Assembly (NCBI GenBank): GCA_020832925.1
Contig: JAJHRF010000013.1
Span: forward strand, 1 to 37,436
Source: Desulfurococcaceae archaeon
GTDB lineage: Archaea > Thermoproteota > Thermoprotei_A > Sulfolobales > Ignisphaeraceae
DNA: 37,436 bases
Direction: 5' to 3'
Below, piece after piece: positions 25,016 to 33,724 of the stretch (position 1 is its first letter; the number at the start of each line of letters is the position of its first letter). The notes under the pieces are model-generated. The model was given only the letters and a program-made list of their open reading frames with translations. It was not told the DNA's origin and ran no database searches. Both the position numbers and the translations under genes were made by a program.

Positions 25016-26310
25016 TGTATTAATCCCCTAAGCTTAAGCTCTTCTACCACTCTACTCCATTTACTGCTTAACACATAGAGTCTTCTTACATGGTATCTCC
25101 TCGGGATATACCTTACGATACTACCGTTGTATTCTGTTATAGGTATAGATCTTTTACCTGCTAGTATTACTCTCGGTACTACGTGTATATCCTCATCTAA
25201 AATCTTTATATCGTCAACAAAAGTAGCCATTTGATGTTCTTCAACTACATGTTTAACAATAGAGGCCACGTTCTGTATATACTCTACATCTTTATCTTCT
25301 TCAACATTTAGCGATCTGTTACTGAAGTTAGATATATCTATAACGACTTTATATCCACGTCTTTTAAAGAATGCTTCGATAAGTTCTCTAAGTTCTTTCG
25401 AAACTCTTCCAGATCTGTAGACATTCATCATAAAACCTAGGAGCCAGTCATCGTTCCAGTAAACTATATCCCCATTTCTTACAGCTTTCCTTATATCTTG
25501 TATAGATCTGAAGAGAAGTAGTTCGTCTGGATAGTATTCATGTAGAAGTTCGTAGATTTTCCTAAGTATAAGTTCGTATCCTACGAGGGTCTTGTGATAG
25601 TATACTGCTTTGTACATATGCATCCTAGCTAAATAGAAATTGTCTACAGCATCTATACCTTTGTCTAGTACAGCTATATTTCCATCACCATCGACAACAA
25701 GCGTTGTTATAAGCCTTTGAAGATCTATTGTTCCGTAAGAAACACCTGTATGTAATGCATCCCTTATTAAGTAGTCCATCCTATCTATATCAACATCACT
25801 AGAGAGGAGCTGGTTATATAGAGGTTCTTTATACCGTCCTTCAAGAATCGCTACCACTTCTTTATAATCGAAACCATGTTTAGATAGCACCTCCCTAATT
25901 TCTGAGCTCTCCTCTATTATGACCCTGGATATATCTTCATGACCCAATCCCAATCTATATTTATAGAACGGCTCGATAGCATGGCTGAACGGTGTATGCC
26001 CGATATCATGGAGAAGCGCGGCTAATCTTATTAACTGTATATCATTGAGTTCGTATATGTATCCATACCTATAGAATTTTGACGAAACAATACCTGCTAT
26101 ATGCATCGCCCCTATACTATGGCTAAACCTTGTATGTGTAGCTCCTGGATATACATACCAAGCAGTTGCCAATTGCTTTACATATCTTAATCTTTGGAAG
26201 ACAGGGGTATTCACGATTTCTAGTTCTATATCTGATAACTCGATATATCCGTGGACTTCATCGTATATACGTTTAGCTACATTCTTCACTCCGCTCTCTG
26301 TGATAACCAC
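25012..26310 (-). CDS. HD-domain phosphohydrolase (SAMHD1/YdhJ-like)
   Basis: This is a metal-dependent phosphohydrolase of about 432 residues. The HD motif is clear: VFQRLRYVKQLATAWYVYPGATHTRFSHSIG provides the first histidine, LIRLAALLHDIGHTPFSHAIEPF provides the HD pair, and DIDRMDYLIRDALHTGV provides the last aspartate. This layout is that of the dNTP triphosphohydrolase/SAMHD1-like HD family. The substrate (dNTPs or other nucleotides) is not decided by sequence. A TTG at 26322 lacks a ribosome site; the GTG at 26310 has GGGGA 5 nt upstream and I use it. A TATA-like AAAAAATATTAC (minus strand, 26334-26345) precedes it. Confidence 0.92.
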   Translation of the reverse strand: MVITESGVKNVAKRIYDEVHGYIELSDIELEIVNTPVFQRLRYVKQLATAWYVYPGATHTRFSHSIGAMHIAGIVSSKFYRYGYIYELNDIQLIRLAALLHDIGHTPFSHAIEPFYKYRLGLGHEDISRVIIEESSEIREVLSKHGFDYKEVVAILEGRYKEPLYNQLLSSDVDIDRMDYLIRDALHTGVSYGTIDLQRLITTLVVDGDGNIAVLDKGIDAVDNFYLARMHMYKAVYYHKTLVGYELILRKIYELLHEYYPDELLLFRSIQDIRKAVRNGDIVYWNDDWLLGFMMNVYRSGRVSKELRELIEAFFKRRGYKVVIDISNFSNRSLNVEEDKDVEYIQNVASIVKHVVEEHQMATFVDDIKILDEDIHVVPRVILAGKRSIPITEYNGSIVRYIPRRYHVRRLYVLSSKWSRVVEELKLRGLIQ

Positions 26311-26362
26311 AAAAGTCCCCAATAGATTCTAGAGTAATATTTTTTCTGGCTACTCTTGATCT

Positions 26363-26875
26363 TTATAGTAGAGCGCAAATATTCTTATCTACTAAAAATC
26401 TCTGTGTTTTAACAGCAAGATCTAAAGGTATACCTTTCTTACGTTTTAAAAGCTCTTCAAGAGGATTACTCGGTTTAGGATAAATCTCTGTACATAACAT
26501 CATCAGACTAGCTAAAACCTCTAGAGATCTGATATCAAGTTCTCCTACATATTCTTTGTAATCGTTTAAGAAATCTAAAGTTTTCTCTACACATCTCTCA
26601 GTATCTTTATCTAGTCCTTTCTCTACTCCTTGATCCCCGCTACTCTCTTCACTAAGAATATCTGCAATAACACTATAGTAATTCTGAAGAGTTCTAGAAT
26701 AAGGACCTAATGAATACCATCCAAATTTTAAACCTAAATCACAACCAATTTTCTGTACCACATAACCCACTTTCTGGATAACGAATCTGAACTCAAATCC
26801 CTCAACATCTACTTTATCAAGACCTAAATTTTTTATAGTCTTCGCTATTATTAAAGCTAGTTCTTTATTCAACAT
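26363..26875 (-). CDS. YwgA-like uncharacterised protein
   Basis: The 170-residue protein is mainly helical. FRFVIQKVGYVVQKIGCDLGLKFGWYSLGPYSRTLQ resembles YwgA/Panacea-type domains, where an LQK…Y segment is followed by a Y-GPYS turn. The remainder holds an acidic, glutamate-rich linker near residues 73-95 and helices ending in RKKGIPLDLAVKTQRFLVDK. YwgA itself is of unknown function, and Panacea domains act as antitoxins; no toxin partner is seen adjacent. The ATG has no clear ribosome site. A TATA-like AAATTATAATTATG about 20 nt upstream suggests a leaderless mRNA. It lies 53 nt before the HD gene in the same direction. Confidence 0.5.
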   Translation of the reverse strand: MLNKELALIIAKTIKNLGLDKVDVEGFEFRFVIQKVGYVVQKIGCDLGLKFGWYSLGPYSRTLQNYYSVIADILSEESSGDQGVEKGLDKDTERCVEKTLDFLNDYKEYVGELDIRSLEVLASLMMLCTEIYPKPSNPLEELLKRKKGIPLDLAVKTQRFLVDKNICALL

Positions 26876-27256
26876 CTGTTTCCAGCCACAATCATAATTA
26901 TAATTTCCTAGATATTTTAGAACGGAGACAAGTGAAACTGCTGATGAAGACTAGCCTATAGCAATATAAGCTCTGCAAAGTATGTTATGTTCAACTCTAT
27001 ATATCAATTGATAGTAATTACTGATCTTCAGAAAATATGGAAAATATGTGTTAATTACTCATAGAAACTTAATATCCCTATAAACGTAACTATTATTTAG
27101 ATGATTAAGATCTCCGATACTGATATTGTGATGAAGCCCCGCAGTAATGACAACGAAGAAGCGATGATCTGCTCCACAGATTTAATTAACAACAAAACTT
27201 ATATTGCTACAATAAGTATTAAAGTATTAGGAGATCGATAGAACTATTTAAAACGT
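26876..27256. other. Intergenic stretch before tRNA-Ala
   Basis: It carries no gene frame. It contains a very tentative C/D-like pattern (GTGATGA at 27128-27134, ATGA at 27147-27150, GCGATGA at 27161-27167) but no proper box D. A TATA-like AAGTATTAAAG near 27212-27222 probably serves the tRNA. Confidence 0.4.
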
Positions 27257-27333
<77 letters not shown>

Positions 27334-27444
27334 ATTTCCCATAAGTATTCCCTGCCTACTATCCCTATATATGTTAGCAAACATGTTTAAAACACTATTC
27401 AATTCAAAAATAGAGTCTCTTAAAACGTTTTAAGTACCACCGTA

Positions 27445-28062
27445 TCAAATCTTAGGCTTGATCACCTTTACCAGTATAAGGTTTAAACAGTCGTTGACAA
27501 CTTCATCAATGCTTCTAGATGCATCAATCGGTATCATTAATCCTTGGTATACTAGCGATTCATATATTTCTAGCACTTTCTTAAGTCTATTAATATCTTC
27601 AAAATATTTCCATTTCGATTCTTTTCTTTTCATTCTTTCAAGAGCTATTTCGAGAGGAACTCTCAAGTATATTACTAGATCCGCTTCAACAGCATATCTA
27701 TTCACAATTTTGATCCAATCTATATCAGCTCCTTTAGCTCCTTGATACGCTATAGACGAGTAAACATATCTATCGGTGATAACTATAACCCCTTTCTTAA
27801 GTAAAGGCTCTATAACTTTCTTCACATGGAATAACCTATCGAGAGCCATGGCCAAAGCCTCTATCTCGGGCTCTACTTCGCCAAACTCTTCTATGTATTT
27901 TTTCAGAGCTCCTGAGAACGGTGATGAGAAGGGTTCGTAGGTGTACTCCGCTTCAAAACCTAGTTCACGTAGTTTCTCCACCAGTATCTTAGCAGTAGTA
28001 GTTTTGCCTGCACCATCTATACCTTCTATAGCTATCAATGAACCTTTTCTAGAACTATACAT
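27445..28062 (-). CDS. tmk: Thymidylate kinase
   Basis: This phosphorylates dTMP to dTDP. Of 205 residues, SLIAIEGIDGAGKTTTAKIL is the P-loop of the family, YEPFSSPF is the substrate loop, VIVITDRYVYSSIAYQGAKG is the DRY/H motif and VIYLRVPLEIALERMKRKE is the lid. An ATG at 28062 has a GGTGGG ribosome site 5 nt upstream. The start overlaps the end of the phosphomevalonate dehydratase small-subunit gene by 28 nt, so it is the last gene of that transcription unit. The overlap suggests coupling of translation only, because the pathways are unrelated. Confidence 0.96.
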   Translation of the reverse strand: MYSSRKGSLIAIEGIDGAGKTTTAKILVEKLRELGFEAEYTYEPFSSPFSGALKKYIEEFGEVEPEIEALAMALDRLFHVKKVIEPLLKKGVIVITDRYVYSSIAYQGAKGADIDWIKIVNRYAVEADLVIYLRVPLEIALERMKRKESKWKYFEDINRLKKVLEIYESLVYQGLMIPIDASRSIDEVVNDCLNLILVKVIKPKI

Positions 28063-28454
28063 ACCTTCCCACCTTTAGGAACTATCCTGACTTTATCCCC
28101 TGACTCCATCTGCTTCAATACCTTATCCGGTATCCCATATATTATAGGTATCCCACATAATGCTGCTCCTGCAACTACTACAGGGTCTAGTTCCGAACAT
28201 AAAATCGCTTTAGGTGTTAACCCTCTTCTGCATAGTGAATACATGACATAGGTACCAACAGTACTCCCTCTAAACCTCTCCACAACTAAAATTTTCCCAG
28301 CTATACTACATCCTACACAACCACTGTCAACAGATACTACCACCCCTCTATCTTTATCTACATCACCTAGAAAAGATAATGTTGAAACCTTGACAACCTC
28401 TCCTTCAACAACCTCCACAACATCTTCCTGATCTACACAATATTCGTTAGACAC
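28035..28454 (-). CDS. Phosphomevalonate dehydratase small subunit (AcnX swivel domain)
   Basis: This is the small (swivelling) subunit of the AcnX-type enzyme that dehydrates mevalonate 5-phosphate to trans-anhydromevalonate 5-phosphate in the archaeal mevalonate pathway. Key segments are VVKVSTLSFLGDVDKDRG, KILVVERFRGSTVGTYVMY (a serine-glycine loop characteristic of the AcnX swivel domain), PKAILCSELDPVVVAGAALCGIP and KVRIVPKGGKVC. An upstream frame extends to 28556 but covers the large-subunit 3' end. A GTG at 28454 has GGTG 7 nt upstream and overlaps the large-subunit stop by only 22 nt, so it is the likely start. The length (139 residues) is normal. Confidence 0.9.
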   Translation of the reverse strand: MSNEYCVDQEDVVEVVEGEVVKVSTLSFLGDVDKDRGVVVSVDSGCVGCSIAGKILVVERFRGSTVGTYVMYSLCRRGLTPKAILCSELDPVVVAGAALCGIPIIYGIPDKVLKQMESGDKVRIVPKGGKVCIVLEKVH

Positions 28455-29602
28455 GCTTGAACACCTGAAATCCGCGGTAAATAGTGGAAAGCTTTGCCAT
28501 GAGGTGTAGAGATAATCCCTATTCCTGTTGTTCTGAGATCCGACACTATAGGGCATACTCCTGGTAAATAGATTATCTCAATACCTCGCACCTCCTTCGG
28601 TAGATAGAACTTCTGCATGTTTTCAACCTCAGATATAGGTACAGCTATGTATATTCTTTCTATACCATAGCTTCTAAGTTTCGGCTCTACCTCTGATAAC
28701 AACTCCTTAATTTCTTCAGCATCAACATGTGGACATCCTAGAAGTAAACTACCTGCACATCTAGATTCAATAAGGTCTCTTACCTCACGATAATCAATAG
28801 ATATTCTATCTAACGACTTCACATCCGCTTTCCCAGCTTCTGGCGATATATTCTCTATTAATGCCAGTGATAAACTTGATGTTGAAGCAATAGAAGAAAG
28901 CATAGATTTCAAAGCTACGTTTAAGAGATTGCTACGGATTTTTAACTTCATCTTTATGTAGGGGATGCCTCTCGTTATCCTTCCTATGTAGAGACCTAGA
29001 GCTGAAGCTAAAGCTACTGAGTCTACAGGGAATCCAACCTCTATAACCTCTGTTGGAGATCTTTCTTCATCTAAATGCATTCCAGAGAAACATGTTCTAC
29101 CTGTTATCGCTGCCATAAGAGCTGTTATACCTCCTTCTCTATTCGTTCTAGCACCTAAAATAGAGTTAGCATATATAACAGCACTTGATTCTGCCCATGC
29201 AAGGTGTTCTCCAAGCTTCGGCATTCTTAATTTGTAAGGTGTACATGTGAAGCTTCTACCATCTATCCCCATAGTTACTAGGAGTTCTAATATCCTCAAT
29301 TGCTTAACAACGATCTCATTGCTATACCTTGCTTTGAACTCTTCAACTATGGCTATAGAAGCTGGGTTAGCTGTTGTGTATACACACACCTTAGCATTCT
29401 TATTAACGATATCTTCAAGTAGTTGGAGCCCTTCTTCGCCTATGTTAAAATACGAAATACCTGAAACATGTGCATGTGTTATCTCTATCAGTCTAACCCC
29501 TTTGAGAGCTTTACACACCTTAACTATTACACTCATAGCTAGTTGAACAGCTTCGCCGAACTCTCCTTGCAATGCTTTTTCTTCCCACTTAGTTAAGTAC
29601 AT
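28433..29602 (-). CDS. Phosphomevalonate dehydratase large subunit (AcnX, DUF521)
   Basis: This is the catalytic large subunit, 389 residues, partner of the small subunit encoded next. AcnX hallmarks are EEKALQGEFGEAVQLAM at the start, ITHAHVSGISYFNIGEEGL, the SAVIYANSILGARTNREGG loop and GRTCFSGMHLDEERSP. LLLGCPHVDAEEI follows later, then PEVRGIEIIYLPGVCPIV-like text near the end. Cysteines in these loops are candidates for the iron-sulfur cluster. GAGGTAAGGT lies 8 nt before the ATG at 29602. It follows the UbiD-like decarboxylase gene by 6 nt, so the two successive pathway steps are encoded together. AcnX proteins in bacteria use other substrates; the gene context here supports the mevalonate role. 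Confidence 0.93.
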   Translation of the reverse strand: MYLTKWEEKALQGEFGEAVQLAMSVIVKVCKALKGVRLIEITHAHVSGISYFNIGEEGLQLLEDIVNKNAKVCVYTTANPASIAIVEEFKARYSNEIVVKQLRILELLVTMGIDGRSFTCTPYKLRMPKLGEHLAWAESSAVIYANSILGARTNREGGITALMAAITGRTCFSGMHLDEERSPTEVIEVGFPVDSVALASALGLYIGRITRGIPYIKMKLKIRSNLLNVALKSMLSSIASTSSLSLALIENISPEAGKADVKSLDRISIDYREVRDLIESRCAGSLLLGCPHVDAEEIKELLSEVEPKLRSYGIERIYIAVPISEVENMQKFYLPKEVRGIEIIYLPGVCPIVSDLRTTGIGIISTPHGKAFHYLPRISGVQACLTNIV

Positions 29603-29608
29603 AAAGCT

Positions 29609-30895
29609 TTACCTTACCTCTACATAGCTATACCTAGACCTATCTTCTGAAAGAGGTATTGTCAGATCAAACCCTACTTTATCGCAAACACCTGTAGGCG
29701 AGCTCGGATCCAATGTTGAGCATCTCGCTTTCTCTACCAAGATTAAGCTATCTCTACCTCTAAATCTTGTAGCTAAAGCCCATAACAACCTAGACTCAGA
29801 ATCTATATCTACATCGGGATCGAGGACCATCACCATTTTTAAACTAGGATGAGCTGCAAAAGAGGCTAGCACAGCATTCTTTGCATCTGCATCATGTGTT
29901 TTCTCGATAGCTACTGCTGCTACTAACCATGAACCTGAGGATTCTAAAAGCCTAACTTTATGAACTTTGGGAACTACTCGCGAGACGTAGTCCCAGATTA
30001 AAGCTTCTCTATAGAAACTCTGTAGTAGTTTATGCTCTTTACCAGCAGGTAGTATAACATTGAAGTACTCATCGTAATTAACATACATAGCGTCTATCTT
30101 TATCAAAGGTTCGTTTCTTACACTATCGTACAAATGTAGAAGGTCAACGAAAGGTCCTTCAGGTACTGTGATATCTGTTATCCTACCTTCGAGAACTAGT
30201 GCTGCATCTGAAGGTACAGGTAAACTGTATCTCGGAGTATACGTTATCGTAAAATGCTTAAACAGCTGGGGTACTAACTCTAACTCAAAAACTCCGAAAG
30301 GAGGAGATATCGCTGCACATAGCAAAGTGGCAGGATGGGATCCTACTACGATAGCTACCGGAACTTCCCGAATACCCTTCCTCATATAGTTATCGTATAT
30401 ATACCTAAGATTCCTTGGAACTATTCTAGCAACAACAGAATCTTTTGATACAATCATTGTTCTATGAATAGAAGCATTACAAACATTATCTAGGCAAGCG
30501 ATGTATATTGATGATGAAAGGTATCTCCCACCATCACGAGGATAGAACTTTATGAAAGGAACTTTCTCAAGATCTATCTCCGTTAATACCTCGTACTTTT
30601 CCTCAAAACTGATTTCTCTAGGTTTGACCGGTGTTAGAGATAACACTTTTCTGTACGCATCTATATCGGTTTCTACTCCAAGTACATGCCTGTACAACCT
30701 TTTCCTAGAGTTAAGTACATTACCAACACATAGGTAGGGACTGTCAACAACTCTGAATAGAACCATTTTCATATTGTTATCAGCTTCAGCTAGATAATGA
30801 GTAGGTTCTAGATCTCTTCCTAAAACCTTATTTGTTATATCTATCACTTCTTCGTGAAGAAGTTCAACGAAGCGTTTTAAACTCATATACATCAC
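29609..30895 (-). CDS. Anhydromevalonate phosphate decarboxylase (UbiD family)
   Basis: This decarboxylates trans-anhydromevalonate 5-phosphate to isopentenyl phosphate using prenylated FMN. The 428 residues show UbiD-family features: FIKFYPRDGGRYLSSSIYIA near the start, SKDSVVARIVPR, AIVVGSHPATLLCAAISPP, ITVPEGPFVDLLHLYD with the catalytic E-G-P-F region, and MVMVLDPDVDIDSESRLLWALATR. The family's prFMN-making partner UbiX is not in the window. Several in-frame starts (GTG 30895, ATG 30892, ATG 30886) lie within nine bases; the ATG at 30886 fits best with GTGAT 5 nt upstream. It follows the Clp1-like kinase gene with no gap. Confidence 0.93.
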   Translation of the reverse strand: MMYMSLKRFVELLHEEVIDITNKVLGRDLEPTHYLAEADNNMKMVLFRVVDSPYLCVGNVLNSRKRLYRHVLGVETDIDAYRKVLSLTPVKPREISFEEKYEVLTEIDLEKVPFIKFYPRDGGRYLSSSIYIACLDNVCNASIHRTMIVSKDSVVARIVPRNLRYIYDNYMRKGIREVPVAIVVGSHPATLLCAAISPPFGVFELELVPQLFKHFTITYTPRYSLPVPSDAALVLEGRITDITVPEGPFVDLLHLYDSVRNEPLIKIDAMYVNYDEYFNVILPAGKEHKLLQSFYREALIWDYVSRVVPKVHKVRLLESSGSWLVAAVAIEKTHDADAKNAVLASFAAHPSLKMVMVLDPDVDIDSESRLLWALATRFRGRDSLILVEKARCSTLDPSSPTGVCDKVGFDLTIPLSEDRSRYSYVEVR

Positions 30896-32203
30896 TTATA
30901 TTACACACCTAGGATACCTAATACTGTCGTTCCATTGCTCATCTAGCTTAACCCTACCTATAACTATACCGCCTATTTCACCTGAGTACGATGTGTATAT
31001 ACATATTTTCTTTGCGTTAAAATCTACCTCATCAATTATAGCTACACCTACTTCATTAAGATTTTTATCGAGTACTGCCGATATAACTCCTTTAGCGTAC
31101 GAAGGTCTTAACACTATCAACTTACGTTCAAGCCTTTCAACGATATCCTTAGGTATTTGAGCTTCATCAGGGATAACTATAACTTCTACGTCGAGGTATC
31201 TCGATGAAGAGATTATTTTAGTGTTCAGAGTTTTCTCCAACTCTACTATTTCGTTAGGTGATAGTGGAACTCCGCCAAAGATACATGAACCTGCTATGCT
31301 GATGTTATTCATATCTATACACATCTTCTTCATATCGCTAAACCACTTCTTGTAATTAATTCTCCTAAGCTCACGCCTATCCTCTCTACTCCTCTCCCTA
31401 ACAACTTTAGGTCTAGGTAAACAGTAGACATTTACAGAAGATCTTCTGAACATTGTTTTAAAAGCTGAGCAAAATTCTTCTCCAAGTACAACAACAGATG
31501 ATGGTGCTATTGCCTTAATTAAAGCATACTTGTACTCCATGGAGTTCAGATCCCCAAGCCATCCATCGGTATTCACAATTACAAAATCTCTTCCTAAAGC
31601 TCTTGCTTTGTTAACTAGCTCTACAACCCCTGCAACTATCCTCGCCATGGCGAATGCCGAGGAAGGTGAAAGAAAACCTATGAACTTTATGTAATCCCCT
31701 TTCTCTTCCCTTAGCCAGAGTACCTTCCTATCTAAGCACTTCATACCTATAAATGTTGGTGGAGCTAAATCTCCTTGACCTACATCGGCATCAATAACAC
31801 AGGGATTACGACCTAACTCTAAAGCTATGTTTGATAATAGTGTCGAGAAAGAGGTTTTACCGCTTTCAATAGATCCTACAACAACTACAACTTTATCATT
31901 GGTAGCTATGGTCTTGGCCGTGGACTCCCATTCAGATATAACTTCTTCGCCAGGAGCAGGTTTCTCGATACTACCTCCTTCCCCTAGCGATGCGCTGAAT
32001 ACTGTGTTTTCCAATGCAACAAGGCAATAACTTCTATACTTATTAATAACAATTGATTCTCCTTTACAAACATTGATACCTAAGATTCTTATACACCCCT
32101 CAAGAATCTGTATCTTGGCAGGACCCATTATTCTTACAAAAGCTCCCTTCTCAATTTCCACCCTACTTTGTAACAACTGCTGTATTTGTAAACCTGAAGA
32201 CAT
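30896..32203 (-). CDS. Clp1/NOL9-type polynucleotide 5'-kinase
   Basis: This phosphorylates 5'-OH RNA or DNA ends. Of 435 residues, the N-terminal beta domain (residues 1-90) precedes the P-loop VVVVGSIESGKTSFSTLL (G110-T117). The next signature is CVIDADVGQGDLAPPTFIG, typical of Clp1/Grc3 proteins, with the lid and base-contact parts further on (VIVNTDGWLG, then the C-terminal beta domain). The archaeal enzymes of this class prefer GTP in some species. GGTG and AGG lie just upstream of the ATG. The RNA kinase could act on tRNA or rRNA splicing products, consistent with the intron-containing tRNA in this window, but no direct link is shown. Confidence 0.92.
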   Translation of the reverse strand: MSSGLQIQQLLQSRVEIEKGAFVRIMGPAKIQILEGCIRILGINVCKGESIVINKYRSYCLVALENTVFSASLGEGGSIEKPAPGEEVISEWESTAKTIATNDKVVVVVGSIESGKTSFSTLLSNIALELGRNPCVIDADVGQGDLAPPTFIGMKCLDRKVLWLREEKGDYIKFIGFLSPSSAFAMARIVAGVVELVNKARALGRDFVIVNTDGWLGDLNSMEYKYALIKAIAPSSVVVLGEEFCSAFKTMFRRSSVNVYCLPRPKVVRERSREDRRELRRINYKKWFSDMKKMCIDMNNISIAGSCIFGGVPLSPNEIVELEKTLNTKIISSSRYLDVEVIVIPDEAQIPKDIVERLERKLIVLRPSYAKGVISAVLDKNLNEVGVAIIDEVDFNAKKICIYTSYSGEIGGIVIGRVKLDEQWNDSIRYPRCVI

Positions 32204-32257
32204 TGAACCTACACCTAGAGCTTTACCACTCTACCTATCAAGATTAGGGCGAAGATC

Positions 32258-32917
32258 TTAACTTATAGATACTTTTCCTTCCCTATAGAGAGCTATATTA
32301 ATGGCAGCTATTTCGTCATCTGATAACTTAACGTTCTCCACTAAATATCTATTCCTAGAACTTCTGTCTTCGGGAATAAATTCTATTGATGCCACATCCT
32401 TAAATGCCTCAACAACTTGGTCAATGAAGGAGTCTTCAAGATTATCTGAAATACCTACCCTTACGGTTTTCAAATCTGCTTCCACATTATATACAAAGAA
32501 CTTTATGTCCTTGAGTGCTTCCTCAACTACTTTATACTTGTTAGTGTAAACTATATCATCGTTAACAACGATAGCTACCCCAACGTTCTTCCCATAATCA
32601 ATACCTACAACCATATTCTTCAACGGGTTGACAATTAATGCTCTCGTATACACAATAGCTGTTGCAACACTTTTATCAAATCCATTAGTATCAATGTTCA
32701 GAATATAACCATCTAGATCTATATCGTTATCTACAAGATATCTGTACCCCTCCGAATCTAGTAAAATAACTCCTTGAATACGTCTTATATACGTATCAAC
32801 CCCCCGAACACCCACCTTAAACCTCATCAATATTTCTAACGCTTTCACTAACTTACGAGGATCTTCTATTACAAGAAATAACTCTCTTACTTGTCTTAAC
32901 ACCCTTATCACTATCAC
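32258..32917 (-). CDS. RNase H-fold protein of unknown function
   Basis: The protein has 219 residues. The N-terminal 90 residues are alpha/beta with no clear family. The second half starts with a typical first strand of the RNase H fold, NMVVGIDYGKNVGVAIVVND, with an invariant-looking aspartate. It continues VRVGISDNLED, IEFIPEDRSSRN and a C-terminal LSDDEIAAINIALYRE, with acidic residues in the places used by RuvC/YqgF-like nucleases. This is inference from pattern. It lies 54 nt upstream of the Clp1-like kinase gene in the same direction, so a nucleic-acid role is plausible. Confidence 0.6.
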   Translation of the reverse strand: MIVIRVLRQVRELFLVIEDPRKLVKALEILMRFKVGVRGVDTYIRRIQGVILLDSEGYRYLVDNDIDLDGYILNIDTNGFDKSVATAIVYTRALIVNPLKNMVVGIDYGKNVGVAIVVNDDIVYTNKYKVVEEALKDIKFFVYNVEADLKTVRVGISDNLEDSFIDQVVEAFKDVASIEFIPEDRSSRNRYLVENVKLSDDEIAAINIALYREGKVSIS

Positions 32918-32999
32918 CTAGCTCAACCACTCTCTAAATATGAAACACGATTTTTTATGTTCAATAACGTATCCTTTTTAACGGTAAATATATTTTTAT

Positions 33000-33075
33000 C
33001 GTATTCAGGAAGTTTATCGAGCCTATCATCACTTCTCAGTTCCCGGATTCCTCTTCATCTAGGTATACTAAGTAC
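33000..33075 (-). ncRNA. Box C/D sRNA candidate
   Basis: On the minus strand: box C TAGATGA (33061-33055, imperfect), guide, D' CTGA (33039-33036), a 3-nt spacer, C' GTGATGA (33032-33026), guide, box D CTGA (33008-33005). GTAT upstream of box C pairs with ATAC just after box D. A TATA-like CTTAAAAAG near 33095-33105 would start a transcript near 33075. The guides are long (15 and 17 nt) and box C is weak, so this is tentative. Confidence 0.42.
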
Positions 33076-33148
33076 TTAAAACAAAATGATAACTTTTTAA
33101 GTTTTTCTTTAAAATTGCTTTAGAGATATTATTTATATGGTGAGGTAG

Positions 33149-33724
33149 ATGATAACGAGATTAAGAAGAGCGGTATCTAGATACTTTGAAGCTTTAGGGG
33201 TAAAGCTCTATAGATTAGGTATAACACCGAATACTGTAACATTTGCAGGTCTTTTCTTTTCTATGCTATGCCCAATTGCTGTACTTTTTAAAGAACCTGT
33301 TATTGCAGTACTATTAATGGTAATTTCGTCGTTTGCCGATGCTATAGATGGTGCTTTAGCAAGAGTATCAGGGTTTGTATCTAGGTTTGGGTCTGTAGTA
33401 GATTCTTTTAGTGATAGAGTTTCAGAGTTTATGTTCCTCTATTCACTGTTTTTACTTGGAATAAGAGCAGATTTAATATTGATAGCATTGTTGGTATCCT
33501 TCTTGATAAGCTATCTGAGAGCTTTAGGAGAAAAACAAGGGTTATATGTCGAAGGTATAGGGTTATTAGAACGTGGTGAAAGACTTATACTGATATTCAT
33601 AGCATTTCTAGGTGTGGTTATGAACTTCAATATCGTTACATATGCTACTCTAATTCTCTTAATTGTGCTAGGCCTTATTACAGTTATACAAAGGCTTATA
33701 TACCTAGAAAAAAAGTTAAGATAA
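33149..33724 (+). CDS. CDP-alcohol phosphatidyltransferase (archaetidylinositol phosphate synthase-like)
   Basis: This membrane enzyme joins a CDP-activated archaeal lipid and a polar alcohol phosphate. The complete signature is DAIDGALARVSGFVSRFGSVVDSFSDR, i.e. D-x2-DG-x2-AR-x8-G-x3-D-x3-D, with all aspartates of the metal site. Five to six TM segments surround it (NTVTFAGLFFSMLCPIAVLF, PVIAVLLMVISSF, FLYSLFLLGI, LLVSFLISYLRAL, LIFIAFLGVVM, YATLILLIVLGLITVI). It has 191 residues, a usual length. GGTGAGG precedes the ATG by 3 nt, and a TATA-like CTTTAAAATT (33108-33117) fits a start near 33138. Its stop overlaps the convergent S26e gene by 9 nt. The inositol specificity is inferred from size and family only. 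Confidence 0.88.
   Translation: MITRLRRAVSRYFEALGVKLYRLGITPNTVTFAGLFFSMLCPIAVLFKEPVIAVLLMVISSFADAIDGALARVSGFVSRFGSVVDSFSDRVSEFMFLYSLFLLGIRADLILIALLVSFLISYLRALGEKQGLYVEGIGLLERGERLILIFIAFLGVVMNFNIVTYATLILLIVLGLITVIQRLIYLEKKLR

Noticed and set aside
28455-28556. Upstream extension of the dehydratase small-subunit frame
   Set aside because: It lies wholly inside the large-subunit gene, lacks domain similarity, and a GTG with a GGTG site at 28454 gives a normal-length protein.
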